Positions 37,075 through 45,710 of a stretch of DNA of 64,000 nt are shown here, one piece after another. The notes beneath the pieces were generated by a model. It made no database searches and had not been told where the DNA came from. It was given only the letters and a program-made list of their open reading frames with translations. Origin of the DNA: Methanobacterium sp. (lineage in GTDB: Archaea; Methanobacteriota; Methanobacteria; Methanobacteriales; Methanobacteriaceae); the NCBI GenBank assembly GCA_030017655.1, contig JASEIM010000004.1, positions 10,429-74,428 on the forward strand, in the 5' to 3' direction. The position numbers and the translations under genes are program-made. Numbering within the stretch: the stretch's first letter is position 1; every line of letters starts with the position of its first letter.

Positions 37075-38583
37075 CCCGGACACAGAGTGACCGACTGGAG
37101 TTTCCAAACCAGCCATTTTAACACCGGTTAAAAGTGATGATTCAACAGTTAATGCTCTTAAATCATCTTTTTCAAGCTTTTGAAGATCAGTATTTCCTGC
37201 CTGCTGTGTTAACATACATGCTTCTTCAGTCATAGCTTCTATATATCTTGCAACTCTTTTACCGCTTTCAATGTAATCTAAACGTCTTCTAAGCTGTGGA
37301 TTTTGTGTTGCTATTCCTTTTCTGCATGTCCCAGTATAACAAGTCTGACATACTCTGCATCCAATTGAAACCAATGCAGAAGTAGCTATATAGACTGCAT
37401 CAGCACCTAAAGCAATTGCCTTTGCAACATCAGCACCACTTCTTATACCTCCGCCAGCTACAAGACTTACTTCTTCACGTAGATTAACGTGTTTTAAAGC
37501 TTCATCAGCCTCTACAATTGCTGCTATAGTTGGAACACCAGAATGCTCTATAACCACATCAGGTCCAGCACCTGTTCCACCCTGCATACCATCAACAACA
37601 ATTATGTCAGCTCCAGCTTTTGCTGCAATTTTTACATCGTCACTGACCCTACCTGAAGTGAATTTAACAATAATTGGCACTTTCCAATCAGTTATTTCCC
37701 TTAACTGATCAATTTTCATGCTTAAATCTTCAGGTCCGACAATATCCATGTGTCTTGCAGGGCTTAAAGCATCAGCTCCTTCTTCAATTTTCCTGATTTT
37801 AGAAACTTCTGCCGTTACCTTTTCACCTAAAAGGTGTCCACCCATACCTGATTTTGCACCCTGACCAATTTTAATCTCTACTGCTTCTGAATTGTTCAGA
37901 TAATCAGCGGAAACACCAAACCGTCCTGAAGCATACTGTGCTATAAGCTTTGAGGCATATTTTCTCTCTTCTGGAAGCATTCCACCTTCACCAGTATTTG
38001 TAGCTGTACCTGCAAGTGTTGCGCCCATTGCAAGTGCTATTTTTGCTTCTTTACTCAGTGCTCCAAATGACATTGCACCAATCATTATTGGGGTGTCAAG
38101 TTCAAGTGGATTTTCAGCATATCTTGTTCCAAGGGTTACTTTTGTGTTACATGGTTCCCTGTATTTGTCAATTGGAGGCCTTGAAACCTGTGCAGGCATA
38201 ATTACAAGATCATCAAATGTTGGAATTATTCTTGTTGCTCCGCAGCCTCTTACTTTATAACGGCCTTCTGCAGACTTTCTGTTGATTTCCACAAGATCTG
38301 AAAATGACCAGACGTTTCGTTTATCTTCAACGACTGCATTTATCTCTATCGCATTGTTTGGACACATTTCTTCACATATTCTGCATCCAACACAGTTTTC
38401 ATGGTTTATAGGGTAGGGTTCGTCATCTATAATCTCATAAACTCCATGAGGGCAGTTATTGAAACAGGAATAACAGTTTTTACAGAGTTCTTCATCTCTG
38501 TTGTCGCACATGTACCAGCAGCAACCAGGTCTGTCAAAGTTTCTTCTGCAAAGTTCTTTGTTTCTTTCTACTTTAAATGGCAT
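37069..38583 (-). CDS. Archaeal glutamate synthase, FMN/ferredoxin subunit (GltB central domain)
   Basis: 504 residues. The N-terminal ferredoxin part (about 1-75) has two 4Fe-4S motifs (CKNCYSCFNNCP, CVGCRICEEMCP) and extra upstream cysteines. The rest is the FMN-binding glutamate synthase barrel: GAMSFGALSKEAK, GEGGMLPEER, GQGAKSGMGGHL, VDGMQGGTGAGP, AGGGIRSGAD, and a 3Fe-4S-like GCRVCQTCYTGTC. It makes glutamate from 2-oxoglutarate and ammonia released by the glutaminase subunit. It is the last gene of the operon, starting one base after the FrhB-like stop codon. Confidence 0.92.
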   Translation of the reverse strand: MPFKVERNKELCRRNFDRPGCCWYMCDNRDEELCKNCYSCFNNCPHGVYEIIDDEPYPINHENCVGCRICEEMCPNNAIEINAVVEDKRNVWSFSDLVEINRKSAEGRYKVRGCGATRIIPTFDDLVIMPAQVSRPPIDKYREPCNTKVTLGTRYAENPLELDTPIMIGAMSFGALSKEAKIALAMGATLAGTATNTGEGGMLPEERKYASKLIAQYASGRFGVSADYLNNSEAVEIKIGQGAKSGMGGHLLGEKVTAEVSKIRKIEEGADALSPARHMDIVGPEDLSMKIDQLREITDWKVPIIVKFTSGRVSDDVKIAAKAGADIIVVDGMQGGTGAGPDVVIEHSGVPTIAAIVEADEALKHVNLREEVSLVAGGGIRSGADVAKAIALGADAVYIATSALVSIGCRVCQTCYTGTCRKGIATQNPQLRRRLDYIESGKRVARYIEAMTEEACMLTQQAGNTDLQKLEKDDLRALTVESSLLTGVKMAGLETPVGHSVSGH

Positions 38584-39672
38584 TTAGATTCCCTCCCTTG
38601 TTTGTTGGAGCGATTTAAAAATGGGGCATGCAGCGTATTTTGTCCCTGATGCATTCAACACTTCAGCAATGTTATCTGTAAGTTTTGCTTCAGGTTTCCA
38701 CGGTTCTGAAGTGCTTTTATCTACGACTATCACATCATTAACCATACTGTTTGATAATGCATATGTTAGTAGTGCAGTGACAACTCCTCCGTCCTGTCCT
38801 TCTATTTTATTTGCTTTTGCAGATAGTATTTTGATGTATTGTCCAAATGGCTCTCTATCTGATTCAACACTTAGAATTTTGTCCGGAACATATGTTCTTG
38901 GACATGCAACATAGCAGATATTACATTCTTCAGGGCAACTACCTTTAATTTGAGGTTTCCTGTCTCTAATTTCAACTATTTCTTCTGGACAAGCATAAAC
39001 ACATGCTCCACAGAGCACACATGCACCTATATCTATTACGTCTCCTTTTAAATCACTAAACTGACAAGAAGACACTTCTTTGACGAATTCATCCTCAGGC
39101 ATTTGCCTTCTATATAAAACAGGTCTCGCTACATTTTCCCTTTTACTAATTTCAGCTTTATTTTCCTTTTTTTTCTCGTTTGCGAGTTTTTCCATTATTT
39201 TAAGCCCGCCTTCACTGATTGGTTTTGTTTCAATGTAATTATCATTTTCTGCAGCTTCAATGAGTTTAAGACCTTCATCTGTCCTAATTATTATTGTTGA
39301 CCATCCTTCAGGAGAGCCAACTGAACCTACAGATACATCTGATTGTTCTGATGTGAAATCCATGCATATCTGGCAGTTTTTACGCATGCATTTCTTTGCC
39401 TTTTCCAGAGGAATTTTAATTACTTCCTCATCTTTTAAATAGAGCCAGAGATGGCCTTTTTCTATTCTGTAATGTTCAATGTCACGCATGTCAATATTGT
39501 ATTCTTTGAGCATTTCTTTCATATAGGAATAGGAGAAGTTTTCCATACAGAAGAGTCCTATTTTAAGGTCCACTGGGAATTCTTCACCCATATATTTGTT
39601 CATTTTAGTTGCTGCAAGGATCTGACACGGTGTTCCAACCATTGCAACTTCATGTGTATTGTTAGTTTGAAT
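38584..39672 (-). CDS. FrhB-like F420-binding subunit, circularly permuted, probable ATT start
   Basis: About 352-362 residues. Domain order is unusual: it opens with VGTPCQILAATKM, which in FrhB/FdhB proteins lies two-thirds along. After the FrhB C-terminal domain (to about 170) come two 4Fe-4S motifs (CVLCGACVYACP, CPEECNICYVACP; about 210-250), and only then the FrhB N-terminal half (GQDGGVVTALLTYAL, ending GTKYAACP). The first ATG (39642) has no ribosome site. GGGGGAGAT lies at 39676-39684, and the codons after it are ATT ATT in frame, giving an extra N-terminus (IIQTNNTHEVA) that completes the first strand. No ATG, GTG or TTG lies between. It would pass electrons, probably from F420H2, to the synthase. 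Confidence 0.8.
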   Translation of the reverse strand: MQTNNTHEVAMVGTPCQILAATKMNKYMGEEFPVDLKIGLFCMENFSYSYMKEMLKEYNIDMRDIEHYRIEKGHLWLYLKDEEVIKIPLEKAKKCMRKNCQICMDFTSEQSDVSVGSVGSPEGWSTIIIRTDEGLKLIEAAENDNYIETKPISEGGLKIMEKLANEKKKENKAEISKRENVARPVLYRRQMPEDEFVKEVSSCQFSDLKGDVIDIGACVLCGACVYACPEEIVEIRDRKPQIKGSCPEECNICYVACPRTYVPDKILSVESDREPFGQYIKILSAKANKIEGQDGGVVTALLTYALSNSMVNDVIVVDKSTSEPWKPEAKLTDNIAEVLNASGTKYAACPIFKSLQQTREGI

Positions 39673-39684
39673 AATATCTCCCCC

Positions 39685-40377
39685 TTACCCTTCCTCTGAC
39701 TCTTTACTACCATAGAAAGGTCTTTTACTTCTTGGAACTATTTTTTTGAAATTATTATATTTTTCATTATCAAGTTCAAACCCATATGATGGTAATAGCT
39801 CTTGAAGTTCCCTTTTATCATCTTCATCTATTTCTTCAATTTTAGCATTTTTACCGAGACTTTTAATGTTTCCAAGGACATATATGGTTCCCCTTATAAT
39901 TGATTCGCCGGCATCGTCTGATATATCTCCAAGTATGATTATTCGTCCACCCATCATGAAAAGCCCGCTCATAAATCCGGAGTTTCCACCTATTATGATT
40001 GTCCCGTTTTTCATTATTTCTCCAGTTCTGGAACCAACATTTCTCCTTACAACGACAGTACCGCCATATATTCCCTGTCCAACACCATCTCCGGCTGCAC
40101 CATCTATTATAACTTCTCCATCGGTCATATTATCTGCTGGAAACCACCCTGCATTTCCAGTTATGTGTATTTTGGCACCATCTATCATTGTACCTGCAAA
40201 ATAACCAGCAGAACCGTCAATCACAATTTCGGTGTTATCAGTAAGCCCTGCAACCATGTAATGCATTGCATTTGGGTTTTTAATAATGATCCGGTCATAT
40301 TCTTTGGCAGCTTGTTTTACTGCGCGATTCAGGTCCCTTGGAACCATTGAATTAGCATCAATCTCTATTTCCCGCAT
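39685..40377 (-). CDS. Glutamate synthase GXGXG-domain subunit
   Basis: 230 residues, a beta-helix of repeating G-x-x-x-G turns (IDGAAGDGVGQGIYGGTVVV, IGGNSGFMSGLFMMGGRIII, LGDISDDAGESIIRGTIYVL). This is the C-terminal structural domain of bacterial GltB, here a separate protein as in archaea. GGTGAT ribosome site. It lies between the glutaminase and FrhB-like genes in one operon. Confidence 0.93.
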   Translation of the reverse strand: MREIEIDANSMVPRDLNRAVKQAAKEYDRIIIKNPNAMHYMVAGLTDNTEIVIDGSAGYFAGTMIDGAKIHITGNAGWFPADNMTDGEVIIDGAAGDGVGQGIYGGTVVVRRNVGSRTGEIMKNGTIIIGGNSGFMSGLFMMGGRIIILGDISDDAGESIIRGTIYVLGNIKSLGKNAKIEEIDEDDKRELQELLPSYGFELDNEKYNNFKKIVPRSKRPFYGSKESEEG

Positions 40378-40390
40378 GAAATCACCTTTA

Positions 40391-41308
40391 TTAAATTGTG
40401 TATGCCCTTGTTTCTCCCGGCGATATTTGATCTATGTCATGAGTATCCATAACTGCACGGAGAGAAACCTCTTCAGAAGCTATGGCGAAAACTTCATCAT
40501 TTTCGGCAAGAACACCAGGTCTAAGTCCTAACTGATCTTTAGCTATTCCAACTCCATTTGGAGTCCCTACAATGTATGAATATGGTCCATCCATATCTTT
40601 TACTGATTGTTCGAGAGCTTCTTCCAGTTTGTAGCCTTCATGTAGTTTATCTGCTATATAATGAACTATGCATTCGGTATCGTTATTTGTCTCGAAAATA
40701 TGTCCTTTTCTCTCCAAAGGGTCTCTTATTTTCCAGTAATTAGTAATCTGGCCGTTGTGCACTACAGTTATGTCTGGGGTGATATAACTCTGGAATGGGT
40801 GTGCATGATAACGATCCACTATACTTTCAGTTGAAAATCTTGTATGTCCAATTGCATGGGTTCCCATTTTTGAATAAGTATCATATCTGTCTGCAATTTC
40901 TTTTACAGAACCGACATCTTTTATCATTTCAAATGAATGACTTCCATTAAGCACAATTACATCTTCTATTTTATCAATATCCATTATTAATGGTTTAAGT
41001 TCATCAAATGAATTTAAAGCTATTTTACATCTGTAAATATTGTAATTTTCCACTGATGGGATTATTTCTTCCTTTTTAATTGGTGTAACTGAATTTACAG
41101 CTTCTTTAACCTGTTCTAGAAGACCTGATCTTTCTTTTACTTCTATATTTAATAGATATTCGTGTTCTGCTAAACCAAGGCCACCGTATATGGAAAAGCC
41201 TGCAGAATCTGGTCCTCTGTGTTGCAGGGCATCAAGCATTCTGGTCATGATGTCTCCTACAGGGTGAAGTTTCCTGTCTTTAAATACGACTCCCGCTATT
41301 CCGCACAA
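40391..41308 (-). CDS. Glutamate synthase glutaminase subunit (class II amidotransferase)
   Basis: 305 residues. It starts TTG with Cys2 as the Ntn nucleophile (MCGIAGVVF), then LQHRGPDSAGFSIYGG, HTRFSTESIVDRYHAHPF, VHNGQITNYW and NDTECIVHYI, all class II glutaminase landmarks. It releases ammonia from glutamine for the FMN subunit. AAAGGAGG sits 7 bases before the TTG. The start overlaps the end of pdxT by 13 bases. Confidence 0.92.
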   Translation of the reverse strand: MCGIAGVVFKDRKLHPVGDIMTRMLDALQHRGPDSAGFSIYGGLGLAEHEYLLNIEVKERSGLLEQVKEAVNSVTPIKKEEIIPSVENYNIYRCKIALNSFDELKPLIMDIDKIEDVIVLNGSHSFEMIKDVGSVKEIADRYDTYSKMGTHAIGHTRFSTESIVDRYHAHPFQSYITPDITVVHNGQITNYWKIRDPLERKGHIFETNNDTECIVHYIADKLHEGYKLEEALEQSVKDMDGPYSYIVGTPNGVGIAKDQLGLRPGVLAENDEVFAIASEEVSLRAVMDTHDIDQISPGETRAYTI

Positions 41309-41874
41309 TTTAATGCCTCCTTTATGAAGTACATGTGGATCCGTGCATCGCCTGTAAGCTCTGGATGGAATGCCGTGGCGATATACTTTCCACTTTTTAC
41401 TGCAATAATTTTTTCATTATATTTTGAGAGTATATCTACATTTTCCCCTACTTTTTTAATGTAGGGTGCTCTTATAAAAACTCCTTCAAATTTATCGCCA
41501 AATATTTCTATTTCGTCCTCAAATGACACTTTTTGCCTTCCAAAAGCGTTTCTTTTAACTTCCATATCAATTAATCCGAGTAAAGGTTGTTCATAATCGG
41601 TATTTTTGGCAAGAAGAACCATTCCTGCACATGTTCCCATTACAGGGATTTTTTTATCAACTATTTGTTTATCAATACCTGTTTTCTTCATTAGTTTTCC
41701 TATAACTGTGCTTTCTCCACCTGAAATGATTATTGCATCACATTTTGAAACATCTTCGACGGTTTTTACCTTTAAAACCTCGGCTTTGAGATTCATCTCT
41801 TTTAATGCCTGTTTGGTGATTTCAAAATGTTCAGAAATATCTCCCTGTAAGTTTAAAATGCCAATTATTGCCAT
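41296..41874 (-). CDS. pdxT: Pyridoxal 5'-phosphate synthase glutaminase subunit PdxT
   Basis: 192 residues, class I glutaminase that supplies ammonia to PdxS. Starts IGILNLQGDISEHFE; IISGGESTVIGKLM, the nucleophile elbow GTCAGMVLLAK, a KRNAFGRQ segment and the catalytic HPELTGD are all present. It heads the glutamate synthase operon (overlapping the next gene) and so falls under the same nitrogen-type operator, away from pdxS. Confidence 0.96.
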   Translation of the reverse strand: MAIIGILNLQGDISEHFEITKQALKEMNLKAEVLKVKTVEDVSKCDAIIISGGESTVIGKLMKKTGIDKQIVDKKIPVMGTCAGMVLLAKNTDYEQPLLGLIDMEVKRNAFGRQKVSFEDEIEIFGDKFEGVFIRAPYIKKVGENVDILSKYNEKIIAVKSGKYIATAFHPELTGDARIHMYFIKEALNCAE

Positions 41875-41911
41875 ATTCCTTTCCTCTGTTTATGCACTTG
41901 TTTGATAGTTT

Positions 41912-41965
41912 GGGCTGATATTATTTGAAAAATATATTATATAAAGTTACCGGAAATTTACTTCC
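41912..41965 (-). promoter_or_regulatory. pdxT-glutamate synthase promoter with NrpR-type operator
   Basis: CGGAAGTAAATTTCCG on the minus strand (41951-41966) holds a perfect GGAA-N6-TTCC site. TTATATAA (about 41937-41944) follows about 7 bases downstream, so the operator lies on the upstream flank of the TATA box. Confidence 0.78.
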
Positions 41966-42099
41966 GAAAAACGCATTTTTTGAAAGATAAGTTTTTTGAA
42001 CAAATAATTTTATACAATGTTCAAATTTTAATGTGTAGTGGATGTTATAACTGAACACTTATATAAACTTTTTTAATGTAAATATTAAATACAAAAATA

Positions 42100-42123
42100 A
42101 TTGGAAATAAGTATTTTTCCAAT
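42100..42123. repeat. Inverted repeat upstream of small secreted gene
   Basis: ATTGGAAA and TTTCCAAT arms, 8 bases apart. It lies about 70 bases before the small exported protein gene and could be an operator or a leader hairpin. Confidence 0.35.
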
Positions 42124-42193
42124 AACTTAATATAGAACTAAATTTACATTTAATTTATCACGTTAATGAAGATCCTTAAGGAGTGAAAATGAA

Positions 42194-42451
42194 ATGAATG
42201 GAAAGACTGTTGGGCTTATTATAATTTTAGTCCTGGCATCAGGTGCAACTGGCTTTATATTTGGATCTCAATTTAATACAAGTAGCTTAGTCTTAAATAT
42301 AACCAATAAATCTAATGATACTGGGTTTGATAGTGGATTTTATGATAATTCAAATAAAAAGTATAAAAACACCACAACGATTAAAAAGAATAAAACTTCA
42401 AATTCAACATCTAATAAGACTATAACTCCAGATGTTAACGATACACTTTAA
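42194..42451 (+). CDS. Small exported Asn/Thr-rich protein, function unknown
   Basis: 85 residues. One N-terminal hydrophobic segment (VGLIIILVLASGATGFIFG) acts as a signal or anchor; the remainder is rich in Asn, Thr, Lys and Ser with many N-x-S/T sites, suggesting a glycosylated surface peptide. AAGGAGTG ribosome site; an earlier ATG at 42189 stops after two codons. No family recognised. Confidence 0.55.
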   Translation: MNGKTVGLIIILVLASGATGFIFGSQFNTSSLVLNITNKSNDTGFDSGFYDNSNKKYKNTTTIKKNKTSNSTSNKTITPDVNDTL

Positions 42452-42502
42452 AAACGATTTATAGGTTAAAACATTTAACCTAATTCACTATTTCTATGAT
42501 AA

Positions 42503-43468
42503 TTACTCTTCTAAGTAATTCTTAATGACTTCAGTATTTTTTTTAACTTCTTCAGCTGCTTTTAGGAAGGCTTTTCTTTCTTCATCAGACATTTTTATTG
42601 GAAGTATCCCTTCTATTCCATCTATTCCAAGTTTAACAGGAACTCCAAGACAAACATCATTTATTCCCTCTATTTCTCCCTCAAGATAGGCGCTAACAGT
42701 CAAGATTTTCCTTTCATCGTTTAAAATTGTTGTAATAATATTGGAAATGGCAAAGGCAGGTCCATATTCTGTGGCTCCTTTTTTGCCGATTATGTAGCTT
42801 CCTGCATTTTTAACTTTCCCTATGGTTTTTTCTAAGTTGAAAGGCTTGTAACCTGAAAAATAATCGAATGCAGAATAATATTCAAGTGGTATTCCTCCAA
42901 TTGAAGTTGAACTGATAAGAGGAACCATGTGAGGGCCGTGCTGACCAATAATTCTGGTGTGAATTTCACTTACATGCACTTTAAAGTGTCTTGCCATGTA
43001 ATTTTTAAATCTCAGTGAATCCAGGTGGTTTCCAAGACCAATAACTTTGTTCTTTTTGAATCCAGAGAATTTTAAAGCTATATAAGTCATAACGTCAACA
43101 GGATTGGTTACAACTAAAATTATAGAATCAGGCGCATATCTTGCGATGGATTTAGAATATTCCGCGACTATTCTAGCATTGGCTTCTCCAAGATCTGTTC
43201 TTTCCATTCCCGGTTTTCTGGATACACCAGCGCTTAAAACAACCGCATCTGAATTATGTAGTTTTTTTAAATCTGAAGTGGTATTTATTGAAATATCAAC
43301 TGATTTTGCAGCTAAAGCATCATATATGTCAAGAGATTCTCCTTCAAGTACATCCAGGCTTTTTTCTCTTGATATAAGTACTAATTTATTAACTGAATTT
43401 TCTTCTGCTAAACAAAATGCTGCAGCTCTTCCAACATGTCCTGACGCGCCTATTATACTAACCTTCAA
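42503..43468 (-). CDS. mdh: Malate dehydrogenase (lactate/malate dehydrogenase family)
   Basis: 321 residues. Dinucleotide loop VSIIGASGHVGRAAAF (GxxGxxG with Ala in place of the more common second glycine, as in methanogen enzymes), RKPGMERTDLGEANA substrate arginines, VTNPVDVMTY, and catalytic His in IIGQHGPHMVPL. It interconverts malate and oxaloacetate in the partial reductive citric acid cycle; NADP use is known for the methanogen group. TTG start with GAGGTAT. A fumarase subunit lies 6 kb downstream. Confidence 0.92.
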   Translation of the reverse strand: MKVSIIGASGHVGRAAAFCLAEENSVNKLVLISREKSLDVLEGESLDIYDALAAKSVDISINTTSDLKKLHNSDAVVLSAGVSRKPGMERTDLGEANARIVAEYSKSIARYAPDSIILVVTNPVDVMTYIALKFSGFKKNKVIGLGNHLDSLRFKNYMARHFKVHVSEIHTRIIGQHGPHMVPLISSTSIGGIPLEYYSAFDYFSGYKPFNLEKTIGKVKNAGSYIIGKKGATEYGPAFAISNIITTILNDERKILTVSAYLEGEIEGINDVCLGVPVKLGIDGIEGILPIKMSDEERKAFLKAAEEVKKNTEVIKNYLEE

Positions 43469-43607
43469 TGTAAATACCTCATTAAAGAATAAATTGGTTT
43501 ATTATTTCCTATATATTATTTACTTAACAAGTTATTAAAAGTAATTAAAATCACCATTGGTGGTCTTTAAGCATTTAAACATTATTTTCAGCTGAAGTCT
43601 AATATTT

Positions 43608-44165
43608 TCATAATTTTTTTAAAGAGTTTTCAGATACATGGCGTACAAATCTGCTTTTATCCTTCAAAGCTTCTTTTAGGGGCTCTTCAGCACTTTTATC
43701 TCCTAATTCTCCAAGAGAATATGCAGCTCCACTTCTTACAAATCCACTTTCGTCTTTTAAGCATTTTATAAGGGGATTTAGGGCTTTTTTGTCTTTGATT
43801 TTTCCAAGAGCCCATGCCGCTCCCCCTCTAACGCGCCAATCATCATCATTTAAAGCTTTAATTAATGGTTCGGATGCATTTTGTCCCATGTTCCCAAGAG
43901 CACCTGATGCTGCTCTTCTAACCCATTTATTTGAATCTCTTAAGGAATTTATAAGTGGTTCTATGGCTCTTTTATCCCCAATTTTTCCAAGAACACGTGC
44001 AGCTCCTTTCCTAACATTTTTGTCACTGTCATTTAAAGCATCTATTAGATCATTTACGGCAGGTTCTCCTATTTCTTCAAGTAGATCTGAATTTTGGGCC
44101 TGTACAAACTCATCATCATCTTTTAAGTTCTGTATTAACCTTTTAACATTTTCTTCTCTTTCCAT
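43608..44165 (-). CDS. HEAT-repeat (PBS lyase-like) protein
   Basis: 185 residues made of about five HEAT repeats of 31 residues (for example DSDKNVRKGAARVLGKIGDK, DDDWRVRGGAAWALGKIKDK). This makes a curved alpha-solenoid for protein-protein contact, with no enzyme motif. The ATG at 44165 has GAGGTG at good spacing and is preferred over 44183. Partner unknown. Confidence 0.88.
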   Translation of the reverse strand: MEREENVKRLIQNLKDDDEFVQAQNSDLLEEIGEPAVNDLIDALNDSDKNVRKGAARVLGKIGDKRAIEPLINSLRDSNKWVRRAASGALGNMGQNASEPLIKALNDDDWRVRGGAAWALGKIKDKKALNPLIKCLKDESGFVRSGAAYSLGELGDKSAEEPLKEALKDKSRFVRHVSENSLKKL

Positions 44166-44183
44166 ATTCCCACCTCTTGCCAT

Positions 44184-44519
44184 TTATCATCATTCATTTT
44201 ATATTTAATTACTTGACAGACAACTTTAATTCCCTAATTAATTTTTTATGTTGATTGCAATGAAATTGTTCCATATAGTTCATTTAATATGAATAAACAG
44301 GTTACTATGATTCACATGATAATCTATCCCTTTGCAAGTATTAATATTGTAATTTAATTTAATTATAGTTAATTGTTCTAACATGTTAAAACTTATTTTT
44401 TTAATTAAAATTCACCCTTAAAAAGATTAAAACTGATTTAAGTATTAATATAAGTTTATATGTTAAAATAAGTATAAATAGTAGGATATTTTAAATTTAA
44501 ATATCCAATTTTAGATAAA
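44184..44519. other. Intergenic region with terminator-like hairpin
   Basis: 336 AT-rich bases. GGATATTT and AAATATCC (44484-44506) form an 8-base-pair stem just beyond the stop codon of the minus-strand TPR gene and may end its transcript. Nothing else seen. Confidence 0.4.
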
Positions 44520-45494
44520 TTAAACTTTACTGATTATCTCTTCATCGGTACATACATCCTCATTATACAGTGTATTCATAAGTTCCAGTGCAGCTGATTC
44601 TCCTTCTTTGTACTTTAAATCTCTAAATATTTCAAGGGATTTTTTAAATACTTCATAAATCTTATTTTTACTGCTTAAAATATAGTATACGGCTCCAATT
44701 AATAGAAGAGAAAATCCCTGACCTTTTTTATCATCTGTTTTTCTGGCAACCTTGAATGCTTCTTTAAATCTTTTCAATGCACTGTATTGCTTTTGTTCAT
44801 TCATGAAATAATAACCTGTCACTAAAAATAAAGCCATTTCTTTGGGGCCATTTCCTTCATCACGAGCATCATATATTGATTTTTGTATGTAACCCGTTTC
44901 ATATTCTTCTTTGGAAATTTCTTTGACTTTATATTTTTTTCGGATTAATTTCAATATTTTTTCAAGCTTTAAATTAACTTTTTCATAATTAAGATGACAT
45001 TCAACATAATTTTCTGGATTTGATGTTTGTTCGGAGGATTCAACTTCTTCAATTGAGTACTCTTCTGAAATTTCTGCATTTTCTTTACCAGCATTAGCGA
45101 TTTCAATAGCTTCTTTAATATCCTCAACTTCTCTTATTTTTTCCAGTTCATCTGATTTCAAGGGAGATCTTATTGATGCATACATTTGAAATGATTTTTT
45201 GTAATAATCTAAAGCTTTATCCATTTCTTTCATACTCAGATACACATCACCAATTAAATCGAAAACAAATGCCCTTCCTTCGGTATAATTCAATTTATAG
45301 TAGGTCCTTTGGGCTTGTTTAAGATATTTAATGGATTCATCATATTTTTCTTCATTAGAACACAGTATACCCATATCTATCAGGATATCTGCCTCGTTTT
45401 CTTGATATTTTTTGAGCCTTTTCTTATAGTGTTGAAGAGATCCTTTTTGTTTCAGTTTATCTATTGATCCAATGGACTGAAATATTTCCCACAT
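44520..45494 (-). CDS. TPR-repeat protein
   Basis: 324 residues, all-helical. TPR-like units lie at about 35-115 (NEEKYDESIKYLKQAQRTYY, MKEMDKALDYYKKSFQMYAS) and 210-310 (FKEAFKVARKTDDKKGQGFS, FKKSLEIFRDLKYKEGESAA). An acidic Glu/Ser segment lies between them. Likely a scaffold protein. GAGGATC precedes the ATG. No enzyme signature, no signal peptide. Confidence 0.8.
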   Translation of the reverse strand: MWEIFQSIGSIDKLKQKGSLQHYKKRLKKYQENEADILIDMGILCSNEEKYDESIKYLKQAQRTYYKLNYTEGRAFVFDLIGDVYLSMKEMDKALDYYKKSFQMYASIRSPLKSDELEKIREVEDIKEAIEIANAGKENAEISEEYSIEEVESSEQTSNPENYVECHLNYEKVNLKLEKILKLIRKKYKVKEISKEEYETGYIQKSIYDARDEGNGPKEMALFLVTGYYFMNEQKQYSALKRFKEAFKVARKTDDKKGQGFSLLLIGAVYYILSSKNKIYEVFKKSLEIFRDLKYKEGESAALELMNTLYNEDVCTDEEIISKV

Positions 45495-45710
45495 TTTATG
45501 ATCCTCGTATTAATTGTTAAACGCCTAACAAACTTTATTTTATTAAAAGTACTATTTTAATTATACGTATAAAAAAGAACTGAAAAATTATTTAATTGAT
45601 TCTGTTTATATGTTCTTTAGATAAGTTAATATTAATATCATCCTTATTTATAACAAGGATAGTTTCGAATCCTTCTAAAAAAAACATTAAAAGATGTATT
45701 TGGTGAGTTG

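Noticed and set aside
42103..42120. GGAA...TTCC repeat upstream of the small exported protein as another NrpR site
   Set aside because: The spacing between the half-sites is 10 bases, not 6, and the gene has no link to nitrogen metabolism; kept only as an inverted repeat.
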